Made by a program: the position numbers and the translations under genes
Shown here: piece by piece, positions 41,401 to 51,400 of the stretch
How positions within the stretch are numbered: the stretch's first letter is position 1
How the letters are laid out: each line of letters starts with the position of its first letter
Source: Antedon mediterranea
Lineage: Eukaryota; Echinodermata; Crinoidea; Comatulida; Antedonidae
Direction of reading: 5' to 3'
Assembly: GCF_964355755.1 (NCBI RefSeq)
Contig: NC_092677.1
Location: 25,452,101-25,516,100, forward strand
DNA length: 64,000 bases
The notes under the pieces: model-generated
What the model was told of the DNA's origin: nothing
What the model saw: the letters and a program-made list of their open reading frames with translations, nothing else
The model's database searches: none

Positions 41401-43338
41401 GGTAGCCATTGACATCAAGTTGGCATTGGATTTTGTTTTGTTTTTTGAGAGTAACATACCTATACTAAGCTTAAATGGGTTGGGCCATGACTTATTTAAT
41501 TGTTACATTGTATATTATTTGGGCCAAAGGTCATATATAATATATGTTACTTGGATTTTCCAAGGAACATATACTGTAGCAGGAAATAGTATATTGCCAT
41601 GCCCTTTGGAATACATTAAGTTTTTCTCATTGGTTTTGGTTTGGTTTTTTATCTGTGATCAGGAATTAAAAGTTGAGAATGAGATAACACTCGATATTCT
41701 TGTTGAAAACCAAGGAAGGTCCAATTTTGGGACAACTATGACTGGCGAAAGAAAAGGTAAAGATTTGAATAAATTAACAAGACAATTAATTTAATTGGTA
41801 GTTAAACTTGATTAATAAACTGTAAGGCCTTGTCTACACTAACTTTTGTGAAAAAATGTAATGTGCCCATATATGGACATGATGATGTCATATCACTACC
41901 ATATTTGGACCAGGAATATCGCACTCTAGTTTGATAGTGTAGACAGAGCTTAAGTCCTGTATATGTTTTTTCAACAGGTTTATTAAAAGATGTTGAAATT
42001 AATGGAAAAGTACAAGCTGGCTGGGACATCTATCCTTTGGAATTTAAAAAACCATTCATGGAAGGGTAAGGTAGTCCTGCCATTTCCAAAGTCATGTGTT
42101 TGTGAATCTTATGTAATTCTTTTTCTGCTGTTATAAAAATGTTTGTAAAATTATTCATAATTTTTTGCAGGGTAATGGCTTCCGACAAATGGAAAACTTT
42201 TACTCCCGATATCAAAGTACCGGCTCTTTATAAAGGAACGTTTGATATTGCACACAGAACACCCAAGGATACATTCTTAAGCATGAAGGTATAGTACTCT
42301 GTTAAAGGATCTTTCACACCTGTTCCGGCATGGTTCCAGTCCGTCGAATCGAACATCAATGTTTTCTTTTCACGGCACTCTATGCGGCAATTGATAAACG
42401 TGTAGCCGTGTGAAAACAAACATTGATGTTTGATTTGCCGGCGCAATTCTTTTGTTAATATTCTTAGCAATGTTGTCATATAAAACAAAATAAAAACAAA
42501 CAAACAAACAAAAAAACAAAATAATTGTTACACTCAAAGCACCACACTTAACATTTTGACCAACCTACAAAAATATTTTTAAAATTCAGTTTAATTTTTT
42601 TCTATCTCATGGGGTAGTTACTACCACACTAGACAAGTTTACTTGAACCAAAATAAAATTTAAAATGTATATTTTGTTTTAACAGGGTTGGGAAAAAGGC
42701 ATTGTATTTATAAATGGCTTTAACATTGGAAGGTACTGGAAAGTGGGACCACAAACAACATACTATGTTCCAGGCCCATTGTTAAAGGCAGGAAGAAATG
42801 AGGTAGGTTTTGGTGTTCTGTTATACAATCTTTGTACTGTTTGAAGTGTTTCACAGATCCAAATATGTTGACCACTTAGAAGTCTTAGAATCATTTTGGC
42901 ACATGTGGCATGCCATACCTATACTTGAGTTGGTCTTTCCCTTGTCTGATTACAGACAAAAATCAAAATGTACTCATAAAGGGTAATAAAGTTAAAGACA
43001 ATATCTACAGACCTGGGGGCAAGTATAACCACTAAAGGTCTTTCTACACTATCAAACTTCATGTGACAAAAAATGTGATGTGCCCATACAGTATATGGAC
43101 ATGATGATGTCATATTACTACAATATGTGGGCATATCACTACCATATTTGAGCACATCACACTTTTGTCAAACCAGTTTGATAGTGTAGCTTTAGATATA
43201 TTCCAAACGATGAACTTTGTAATTCATTTATGATTTCAGATTGTTATTTTTGAACAACATCAAAGTGCAGAAAGGGTCAGCTTTGTTGATAAACCTGATC
43301 TTGGTCCAACTGTACGTAGAGATACGTGGAATGAGTGA
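32479..43338 (+). CDS. GLB1L2: GH35 beta-galactosidase, GLB1L2-like, membrane-anchored
   Basis: Predicted glycoside hydrolase removing terminal beta-galactose. Eighteen exons: 32479-32807, 33130-33198, 34329-34424, 35090-35198, 35997-36089, 36494-36575, 37525-37589, 38005-38092, 38363-38503, 38707-38796, 40289-40392, 40725-40877, 41257-41340, 41663-41756, 41978-42065, 42171-42288, 42686-42802, 43240-43338; 672 aa (human GLB1L2 about 636). Residues 21-36 ([16 protein letters not shown]) after a basic stretch suggest a signal or type II anchor, so it likely acts in the secretory pathway or outside the cell. The GH35 domain contains [23 protein letters not shown], acid/base Glu in VENEYG (about 216), nucleophile Glu in [11 protein letters not shown] (about 291) and [10 protein letters not shown]. 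The C-terminal jelly-roll part has [18 protein letters not shown]. Both catalytic Glu are kept. The C-terminus resembles GLB1L2/GLB1L3 more than GLB1. An upstream in-frame stretch lacks an ATG. Confidence 0.93.
33152..33225 (+). repeat. Exon 2 direct repeat, copy 1 (true exon)
   Basis: Covers the 3' two thirds of GLB1L2-like exon 2, its donor GTAAGT and following intron bases. Repeated at 33692-33765 exactly 540 bp away with one mismatch. Confidence 0.9.
33226..33691 (-). mobile_element. Family B element between exon 2 repeats
   Basis: It runs from GGGAGGTTTCGCCACCTGAC and GAATACGAAAACGG to TTTTCGTTATCGTATTCGTA, with ATTCGTAAAGCGTATTCG and CTACAAAACGAGTATAG inside. About 466 bp, no ORF. Orientation is inverse to the 43768 copy. 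Confidence 0.8.
33692..33765 (+). repeat. Exon 2 direct repeat, copy 2 (intronic decoy)
   Basis: Copy of the exon 2 3' end plus splice donor, inside intron 2. An AG (GTAAG) lies directly before it, but inclusion would not keep the phase of the real exon. Confidence 0.85.
34911..35045 (+). mobile_element. Family A MITE copy
   Basis: Two internal units, with the right poly-T block lost. It ends 45 bp before exon 4 of the GLB1L2-like gene. Confidence 0.82.
35397..35953. mobile_element. Family C element, long form
   Basis: TTAAAGATGTATTGTCCC at the left and GGGACAATACATCTTTAA at the right are perfect inverted termini enclosing about 555 bp with no ORF. The longest family C copy here; it ends 44 bp before exon 5. 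Confidence 0.85.
36119..36310 (+). mobile_element. Family A MITE with four 21-bp units
   Basis: The unit AAATATGSTAGTGATATGCYC is repeated four times, the largest expansion in the window. The insertion starts 29 bases after the exon 5 donor. Confidence 0.88.
36657..36814 (-). mobile_element. Family A MITE copy
   Basis: Two internal units, an intact right terminus, and a left terminus reduced to CAGTGTCTACACTATCAAAC. Confidence 0.85.
36847..36907 (-). mobile_element. Family A MITE fragment ending at a junction
   Basis: Left terminus and arm up to GTGCCCATATGA. There it switches to family B sequence, which is the start of the 36904-37425 duplication. Confidence 0.8.
36904..37425. repeat. 520-bp duplicated segment, copy 1
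   Basis: Nearly identical to 44131-44645, with only a handful of substitutions and short indels seen by eye (for example 10 extra bases near 36981). It contains the end of a family B element, about 320 bp of unique sequence and a family A MITE. It lies in the intron between exons 6 and 7. Confidence 0.88.
37319..37478 (-). mobile_element. Family A MITE inside the duplicated segment
   Basis: Partner of the 44540 copy. The right arm is extended by an extra TTCTGTTGTCAG stretch and a second TTTTTTGTCAAACTAG. Confidence 0.82.
37689..37984. mobile_element. Family C MITE copy
   Basis: ATTTGTTGTTGAATATGCC and TAGTTATTCACTTTAAAC, then GGGGGACAATACATCTTTAA. The terminus ends 20 bases before exon 8, so the element sits in the branch-point and polypyrimidine area. 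Confidence 0.78.
38898..40193. mobile_element. Family D pogo-like non-autonomous transposon
   Basis: CAGTCAACTCTCCCAATACC at the left is mirrored by GGTATTGGGAGAGTTGACTG at the right, flanked by TA on both sides. Sub-terminal CCGGTTTTTCG repeats add to the arms. The length is 1,296 bp with no transposase ORF. Termini of this type are known from pogo/Tigger elements. It lies in the intron between exons 10 and 11. Confidence 0.85.
39701..39724. repeat. 24-bp perfect palindrome inside family D element
   Basis: CAGGGAGTTGTT followed directly by its exact complement AACAACTCCCTG. Confidence 0.85.
40447..40632 (-). repeat. Family F dispersed repeat
   Basis: The reverse complement carries GTGTAACGGCTACGAG, GGGACCCTAGAGCTTATGTG and GGAGGTCCACTTAAGGTTAC, matching 24332-24482. 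Confidence 0.6.
40917..41160. mobile_element. 244-bp inverted-repeat MITE
   Basis: GGTATAATCCCACTT at the left and GTGGGATTATACC at the right, with no ORF. It starts about 40 bases after exon 12. Confidence 0.7.
41825..41952 (-). mobile_element. Family A MITE copy
   Basis: Left terminus AAGGCCTTGTCTACACTA and intact right terminus; the right arm is degraded (GGACCAGGAATATCGCAC). It ends 25 bases before exon 15. Confidence 0.82.
42303..42450. mobile_element. Small hairpin element in intron 16
   Basis: GAACATCAATGTTTTCTTTT and CACGGC at the left face GCCGTGTGAAAACAAACATT and GATGTTTGA at the right, giving a long stem. Confidence 0.55.
43034..43193 (-). mobile_element. Family A MITE copy
   Basis: Two internal units; the right terminus lacks GACAGA (GTGTAGCTTTAG). 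It ends about 46 bases before the last exon of the GLB1L2-like gene. Confidence 0.83.
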
Positions 43339-43767
43339 GCCTAAAGGTTGACCAACAAGGCAGGATGTTTAAATGAGGAAATTGAAAACGTTACATTATC
43401 AGGTGCCTTTTTTGATTGGTTAATGTGATGATGGTGAGTGTGGGGGGTTTTGGGGCTGAAATGGGGGGGGGGGGGAGTTAAATTAGTGTAGGTAGCAATC
43501 AGTAACAGTACTTTTAACACCGGTAGGTGTAGGATTTTGGGTGCATTGGATTCCAGGGAGCAACTGATAAGATGTGGTTAGCATATTTTTATTTAATTAA
43601 TAAATAAAATGATACAAATTTAAATCTATTTAGTTAAAAAAACTGATTTATCAAGCATTGAATGATAGAATATTTTAAGCTAGAATTGTTTTTCTCGTTT
43701 TTGGCTAGAAATACACAAGTTTAGACTAGAACATACGGGTTTAATTTGTGGCCGTATGTAATGTATA

Positions 43768-44206
43768 TTAGGGAGTTTTCGCAATCTTATGAATACGAAA
43801 ACGGATACGTCACGCACACGTATTTGTTTTTCGTAAGCCAGTAAAAATCTGTTTCGCATGGCAATGAAATATTGAGGGCGCCGTCCAAAATATGACTGCA
43901 GTAAATTTGAGCGAAGTGCAGGTACGTGTTGCTTGGTGCTTGGCTGCCTAGGCCTAGTGTAACATCAAAGCGAGTGAGGACTTTAAAAACTGCTATTTAT
44001 CAAAATTCACCTGGCATTTTAGTAAATTACTTTCAATAAATCTATAATTATATTATAATCATGAATCATTCCTGATTCATATGCAAAATGTGCAAAATAG
44101 ATTAAAAACTATACTCGTTTTGTAGTTACGAATATGACTGGTGATATTCGTCAACACGAATACGCTTTACGAATATGAAATGGGGATCAGCTCAAAAGTT
44201 TCACAT
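43768..44206 (+). mobile_element. Family B element
   Basis: From TAGGGAGTTTTCGCAATCTT and GAATACGAAAACGGATACGT through GAGGGCGCCGTCC and TTCGTCAACACGAATACGC to CTCAAAAGTTTCACA. The far terminal repeat is missing; the 44131-44645 duplicated block overlaps its end. Confidence 0.78.
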
Positions 44207-44645
44207 GTTATCACCACCAGATGGACTTTGAAATGGATGACTGTTAGGGAGCAGAACAGATGTGACCATACTTCATTTGAGAAGTCACTTTATGGGTCAA
44301 TTTTTTAAACGAAGTAGTATAATTATTAATTTGAATATTTATTATGTTTTGTTTGCAACATGATTTTAATTGGTACTGATTCTCTGTATGCAATATAGAT
44401 AAAATGTGCCCATCGAAAATTCTTGTATATTTAAGATATTTTAAGTTATATAACTGCTATAAAAGCTGTATATTTTTAAGATCAACAATTTGACCAAAAC
44501 AAAAGTCAAGTGAAACTTGTGTATCAAACTTTTATTGTTAAGCTCTGTCTACACTATCAAACTTTATGTGATGTGCCCATAATGGACATGATGATGTCAT
44601 ATCACTACCATATTTGGGCACATCACACTTTTTTTGTCAAACTAG
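44131..44645. repeat. 520-bp duplicated segment, copy 2
   Basis: Partner of 36904-37425, located about 800 bp downstream of the GLB1L2-like stop codon, in the same orientation. Here it is continuous with a longer family B element at its left, so this is more likely the source copy. Confidence 0.88.
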
Positions 44646-44663
44646 TTTGATAGTGTAGAGTTT
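44540..44663 (-). mobile_element. Family A MITE copy
   Basis: The right terminus is clipped to GATAGTGTAGAGTTTTA. Forms the right end of the duplicated block. Confidence 0.83.
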
Positions 44664-44727
44664 TACCATAATTTCTTTATGCTGCTATGTTTTTTCTGTA
44701 CTTAAAATTTCTTAATAAAATTATTCT

Positions 44728-44838
44728 AAAGTTTTGTCTACTGTAAACTATCAAACTAGTTGTGCCCAAATATGGTAGTGATATGACATCATCATGTCCA
44801 TATATGGGCACATCACATATTCTTTTGATAGTGTACAC
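44728..44838 (+). mobile_element. Family A MITE, short form
   Basis: The termini are degraded (GTTTTGTCTACTGTAAACTA). The core AAATATGGTAGTGATATGAC and its complementary arm are intact. Confidence 0.8.
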
Positions 44839-45294
44839 CATACACTCTCTATAGGCAAAAGTGGAAATTAAAATAAAAGATTTTTAATTAAAAAATATTC
44901 TTAAAATGAGTATCGGTAGGCATGTAGTACATACAAAATTGTTTCTAAAAATATTAACTTAACTATATTTAAATTCATTCAATAAATATAATTGAGAAAT
45001 AAGTTTATGCCAATTATGGTATAAATACAGAATTAAATTAAATACAAACATAGTATTAAATAAATTTATTTGAAGCACTAGCATATATATAATATTTGTT
45101 AAATTCTGTTTAGTAAAAAAATGACACTATTTAAATTATTTTCTCTTGGTTCTGAAAATAATAGCCCACACTATACATCATAGAATATATATTTCGTGAA
45201 CATAACTTATTTATAAGGAAACAAAAAGCTAGCCGAATGTATGGTACTTTATAGTTATCCTGATATAATGGGCAAGTACAAAACCTCCTCAACT

Positions 45295-45436
45295 TAAGCG
45301 GTCTACACTATCAAAATACTGTACTACGTATTTTGAAGAAAAAAAGAGTGATGTGCCTAAATATGGTAGTGGTAGTGATACGACATGTCCATATATGGGC
45401 ACATCACATTTGTTTGTTAGTGTAGACATAGCTTTA
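45295..45436 (+). mobile_element. Family A MITE copy
   Basis: Left terminus TTAAGCGGTCTACACTATC, right terminus GTGTAGACATAGCTTTA. It lies just beyond the MPHOSPH6 stop, probably in its 3' UTR. Confidence 0.8.
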
Positions 45437-45500
45437 CATATAATTCAGGGTCAATTATATTCCATAATAACTTCTACTCCACTATGATAATTGAATGCAT

Positions 45501-48064
45501 TCAGTAATTAGGTTTTAAGAAACCTTTTTTCTTTTTCCTCTTCACATGTTCCTCACTTGACGATTTGTCTGTGCTCATATCTCGTTTTTTAGCAAATTTC
45601 TTTCCTATTGTGTTTACTAGAGTTGAATATCTGAATTTAAAAATAGTAACCATATTAAGTTAAGTAGCATTAACATTTCTTGAAGATTTGATTAAAAACC
45701 TTTATCTGTAACATTAATTCAATTCAAAATAAATTTATTTCTCAAACAAATTATTAAAACAGGGAAATCTTCTATAACAATAACCAATTGTTTTCATTAT
45801 TATTCAAATATAGCTTATTATATAACACCTACATAAATTCTTGTCATTTGATTGGATGATTGTGGGTCACATGACGTGCACTAGTACGCACTATTGAACG
45901 GTCTCATAAACATTCATTATTTGTATAATATAATTAGTCGCACGAACGCGACTCTACAGTACACTAATCAAACACTAACTCAAATTTGAGCACGCGACTA
46001 CAGCCATCTATATGGCCTTGTATACATGGATTTTGGTAGCTAGCGGTGGATATCCAGTGGAATTCTTTAAAATAAGCTTTAAGCTGCGTGACGGATGACT
46101 TAAACAATGTGTGTATTTCAGCCAGCACACTTACATCCATGACTATACTCATACTATCTAATATTTATATAAATTTATATTTAATTTTTTATCTTTTCAA
46201 CGTTTTTAGGGAAGTATATGAATAAATATACATACTGTTTTGCCATTTCTTCATCTGTTATCATCGTTTCTCCAGGATCAATTATCGCTTCTTCTTCTTC
46301 TTCCTCCTCTTCATTCCTTGTTTCATTATTTTTCATAATTTTCTATAAGAGAATAATAAGTAACATGAAGTAGATTCTAAGAGGTAATTTGACAAATCAC
46401 AATGTGATGTGCCCATATATGGACATGATGATGTCATATCACTACTATATTTGGGCATATCACTACTATATTTGGGCACATCACACTTTTTTTGTCAAAC
46501 TAATTTGATAGTGTAGACAGAGCTTAAGACATTAGGCTTTGTTCCCACCTGCTTGGACATAACGCAATCAAGCGCAGTGCAAGTAATTTGACCAATCACG
46601 ACGCGATGGATCATCTGAACTGTCGAGTGTTTATGTTTATGAGCACAATACAAGTTTAATGGAAGTACATCTAAGATAAATTGTTTTTTAACCAGCAAAT
46701 CTTCAAAAGTGGTTTTAATACCTGGCTTTGATCACCGTGGTAACCTTGGAGTAAACATACTTGATACGTACCTCTATAATTGGATCCATTCCTTTAAATG
46801 ACATCCTTCCGTACATTAAGTCTTCACACTTGACATAACTTGCTTCAATTTCATATTTACACCTTTATAAAATAAATTATTTATATATCATCTTTGGGCT
46901 TGACAAATATGTCTGGTTTTCCAGAAAGTCTGGTATTTGGAATTTTTTTTTAATCGTGAAAATGAATTTGGGACTGTTTAGACTTCAAGAAAGGTATGGT
47001 ATTGGGAGAGTTGACTGTATAACGTTATACAATACATGTGGGACATTACTATTAAGAGAAATTTTCCAGTTTCAGGTCCCACAAGTATTGAGACAAAATA
47101 GACCACGCAAATTTAGCTGGAACTTGTTCACATGCCCGCTTGATACTACATTTACTTGATTTACTTGATGTTGAGACTTATAAAGCTGAAGCTTGTGTGT
47201 CCCTCGACGTGTTTCTATATATAATCTTGTCTACTATAGGGGGCAAACTTGCAGAAAGAAGTAGACAAGTGTTTTTCCAGCCTTGACTTGAACTGGTTGA
47301 TTGAGTCAGATTCATTGTCATTGAACAAATATTTTCTCCATGGGGACTTACATGATAGAACTATAATATATTATAGTTCCATGCTTACGTTTTGTGTTGT
47401 AATTCTGGCAGGTCCAACACCCAGTGCTCATCATCTATTTTATGTTGTCTGTCCTGTTCTTTAGATTCTTCTACTATGTCTCGGTCTAATTTTCTTTGCA
47501 TAAACTGTATTTAAAATAATTAAAGAGAAATCAAGTAAATTAGAAACAATATATTGTACATTGTTGAAGTACTAATACTCGACTATATAGTAGTAAATAG
47601 TAGTGCTACAGACTACAGTCAGTAGCTAAGTAGTAGCCTTAGTTAGTTAGGCTAGGCCCTAAAATAATTTAAATTAAAAAAAACATTACAAAAACGAAAC
47701 AAAAAGACAAATTTCAAGTTCCATTAATACATTACTTAGAAAAATTAACATAATAAATACTACAATATATCTAATTCATAATTCATTTTAAAAGTCTAGC
47801 CCCAGTAGGCCCATCTGACAGGCAGCACATGGGTTATTGAAAGCCATATTTGCAGGCGAGTGAACATGTGTTCCCAGCCGATGGGCGTAACTGGACGGCC
47901 TAGCGTCAAATAACTTCACGTATTTTAACATGTACTTTAAATAAATTATGAATTAGTTAGAATATCGCCTAATTATATGTTAGGATCAACACCTTCATTT
48001 GTTTAACATTTTTCGACAACGATATTTGTGATTTGTTCTGTCCATTTTTCTTCTGCGCTGCCAT
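45501..48064 (-). CDS. MPHOSPH6: M-phase phosphoprotein 6
   Basis: Nuclear RNA-binding cofactor of the RNA exosome; in the known family it helps 5.8S rRNA 3' maturation with MTR4. Five exons, 5' to 3': 47993-48064, 47389-47504, 46772-46862, 46236-46342, 45501-45630; 171 aa (human about 160). Conserved blocks in order: an N-terminal SLSKNVKQMK, FMQR, DEHWVLDLPEL, CEDLMYGRMSFKGMDP, a Glu-rich run, DEEMAKQY, VNTIGKKFAKKRD and the C-terminal GFLKPNY. Every exon join keeps phase. The exon 1 donor (GTGTTG) is weak. The start ATG begins MAAQKK. The gene is head-to-head with TDRD12, 427 bp between start codons, and converges on the GLB1L2-like gene. Confidence 0.93.
46390..46526 (-). mobile_element. 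Family A MITE, left end truncated
   Basis: It begins at GACAAATCACAATGTGATG and has two internal units and an intact right terminus. In MPHOSPH6 intron 3. Confidence 0.83.
46900..47022. mobile_element. Family D terminal fragment
   Basis: TGTCTGGTTTTCCAGAAAGT and, at the right, GGTATTGGGAGAGTTGACTG followed by TA. Same end as the 38898-40193 element. Confidence 0.65.
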
Positions 48065-48491
48065 TTTGTTCGGTTTTTTAATAATTGAGAGCGCCCTCTA
48101 TTTCGGACATGTGTGCCGCCGAGGAACTGGTTTTCCCGGCCTGGGCGTTTGTGCTCTGTATCGTCTGATCTGAATTAAGTTTAGTTTGTTTATAAGTTTC
48201 TTTATCAACGTGTTACCAATTGATGACGGATTCGCTGTTTAACTTTTTTTTTAGACAAAAAAAAAGAAGAAGATTACCAAGGGGAAAGAGAGAGAGAGCC
48301 CAGCCTGAGTTGAGTGGATCCAGTTGAGTGAGGCTAAGCCAGGCGCCACCACACCACACAACAGTCCAGATCGCCACTGGCTGTCTGGCCTCTCTCCTCC
48401 CCGGCGTGACAGACATTTTTAGTAGACAATTTAGTATTTCGGTAGCTTGTAGTAGGCCTAGGTCTACTACTATAGGACCTTTTGATCGGAA
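48065..48491. promoter_or_regulatory. Shared head-to-head promoter region MPHOSPH6 / TDRD12
   Basis: 427 bp between divergent start codons, more GC-rich than the flanks in its right half, with a GA-rich stretch (GAAAGAGAGAGAGAG) near 48285. No TATA box I would trust. Bidirectional use is inferred. Confidence 0.5.
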
Positions 48492-51400
48492 ATGGAAAAT
48501 AAAATGGCTCTCCTAGACGTAACCATTTTGAAGGTAAAAAAATAGTAGGTTACACCGTACGAATGAAATATAAAATTAAAAATTAAATAGGGGCCTATAT
48601 TAATTTAGCAAAATTTGTTACTACTTTTTTATACCGCGAAATGCTACAATAATTAAAGAATTTACCATCTATGTAAGGATAAAGAAATATCAGATAAAGG
48701 CGTCATTGGAATGGGGGAACAACAAATCAAAAATTGAATGTTTCTCCCATTTCCTTCCCATCATGCTGCGCGTTAGCAAATGATGAATGTTGCCCCCCGT
48801 TTCTGTCCCATCATCATGCGGCGCATTAGCTTTTCATCACTATCTGCGATAAAACTTATTACAGTGGGTAAAAACCATCTCCTTTTTATTCAATGATTTT
48901 TTTTGTAATAAAATTTCATTTATATTCCATTTTCTTTAATGAAGGTGGACAACCCATGGAGTTTCTGGTTGAAGGAAGCTCCTAGTCCGATGATGTCTAT
49001 CGAGACCGAAATGTTTCTAGAACTGAATGAAAAAATTCAAGACTATTGCTCAGGACAACTGCATATTCGTAAATATTTATTACAACCCAAGAAAGGACAG
49101 GTTAGAATATTTATTAAGCTCTGTCTACACTATCAAACTAGTTTTACAAAAAAATGTGTGATGTGCCCAAATATGGTAGTGATATGACATCATGTCCATA
49201 TATGGGCACATCACACTTCTTTTGTCACATAAAGTTTGATAGTGTAGATTGACCTTAAGGTACTAATATCTGTTGTGACTATCTTGATAATTATTTCCCA
49301 TGTCATTATCTTCATTAGCACTTTAAATTGATTAACATTGCAATTATCTTCAAATTTCTTTTTTATTATCGTCAGGTTTGTTTGGCAAAAAGATCAAATG
49401 ATAAGCGTTGGTACAGAGCTAAGATTTTATCCATCCGGCAATCAACACAGGGTCCTCAAGCGAGGTAGGCTAACATTCCATTGAGGACACGTATAGTATT
49501 GTTTTACCGAGTATTTAGTTAGTTAAACATTAATTAAATAGCTTTTTCTTAATTAACATCCATTTGTCATTCAAATTTTAAGTACAGATTTTCTATTAAG
49601 TCACCCAATTGAATAGCTAAATGTCCCCAATGTTCTTATCCTGAAGGAACAAAAACATAATTAAATAAAAAATATTATGATCACATAAAATTCACTAATA
49701 AATGATTATTTTAACAATTTGTTTAAACTAATTTTTTTTTTGTCATCAGTTTACATTTGCTGGACTTTGCTGAAAATATCAGAAGCCCAGTAAGCTGGTA
49801 AGTCAGTCAAGTTTCATTCTTAATAAATCTTCTTTTTTGTAATGATGGCATTTATTTTACTATTTTTCAATGATTTGAAATATAGAATATAGATTCCTTG
49901 CTTACTTGACACTAAAAATTAAATTGCAAAGTTAATTACGTAACTGTACTCAATATTAGTTGAAGATGTATTGTCCCCCAAAAGCTTGAAAAATGAAGAT
50001 TAATGAAATCAGATATTGAATAGGCCATTTTGCTGTTTAAATAAAGGTAATCCATTCTGTAGAAAACAATTTTTTTTTGCAATACGGTTTTTGGTTAAAG
50101 TGAATAACTATTATGTGATATTAAAATGACATATTCAACAAAAAATGTAAAAAAAAAAATGTTTAGGGGACAATATATCTTTAAAATTTAGGAAAGAAAA
50201 AAGACATAGCTACATTGAGAATGTCTTGACATTTTTTTTTGTAGCGTTATCAACTTAAATTTTTTTTAAACTTTAATTTTAGTCATCATGCAAACCTTAA
50301 CAAAATTGTTAAAATTTAAGTTCTGGCTTAAAAATGATTTGTCGCCTTTGACAGGTTGAGAGAGGTTCCTAGCGAATTCTTGCAAGTACCATTCCAAGTG
50401 AAAGAAGCTAGACTGTACAACACTCAGCCAATCACTCTACAAACTTGCGTTATTGACCTAACTGTCAGTCCTGTGTAAGTGTATATTTTATTTATTTATA
50501 CGACGATTAAAAGATTTCTAGATTGTCTGATAAAGCTTGGTTCCCACTAGGTCACAATGCAAAGATTTAAGCATGCCTCGTAAATTGATCAATGGATGTA
50601 TGTTGTACTCATTATAGATCCAATTTTATTAGCTGCCGATGCTATCAAAAGCAAATATCCACACAAACAGAAAATTTAAACACATGCTACAATTAAAATT
50701 GTTTGCAATTGAGTGCAATTTTAATATCATTCGGGAGGGCAGTTGTTAATGTTGACTTTATAGGCGAGAGAGAATGAATTGAAGTGTAGAGTGGAGGAGG
50801 CGGTAGGACGGAATGGAATCTGAGATGTAGTATCCTCATTGTTTTATTTTAATAGTAAACACACTTTATTTTTGCAGGCCGTGTATGGTGTGGGACACTT
50901 CTGCAGTTGATTATTTCAAGACTACTGTTAAAGGTAGGAATATTACCCACGTTAAATATGTCAGAGTCCTGGGTTCAAATCGTGGTCAGCCACAGCACAT
51001 TTCTAATGTCTAAAAAAAAGACTTCCATAAAATCTAAAGCTCAGTCTACACTATCAAACTAGTTTGACAAAAAAAGTGCCATGTGCCCAAATATGGTAGT
51101 GATATGACATCATCATGTTTAGATATAGGCACATCACATTTTTTGTCACATATTTGATAGTGTATACAAGGCTGTTGTTACATTATCTCTGGAACCTTTC
51201 TCTCAATTTACTTTTCACAGATGCAACATCCTCCAAGGTTAAGGTTCATCACCATGACAACTCAGCAAATGTCTTCTATGTTACTCTCTATCTGAACAGG
51301 CCTTTAGAAGGTTTGGTAAGTTAATTGTGGAATGCAGTTTATATTGTTATATTATTTGTTTAAATTCGTTTCACATTGTGTGAAATAAAAAGCACTAAAT

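Noticed and set aside
43444-43482. G-runs as a possible functional quadruplex
   Set aside because: A short poly-G tract with no repeated loop pattern; similar homopolymer tracts (8700, 23697, 55240, 60015) look like ordinary simple repeats.
48213-48416. Minus-strand 67 aa ORF in the MPHOSPH6/TDRD12 promoter
   Set aside because: No homology recognised, composition set by the GA-rich tract, and the start lies in the 5' UTR region of TDRD12.
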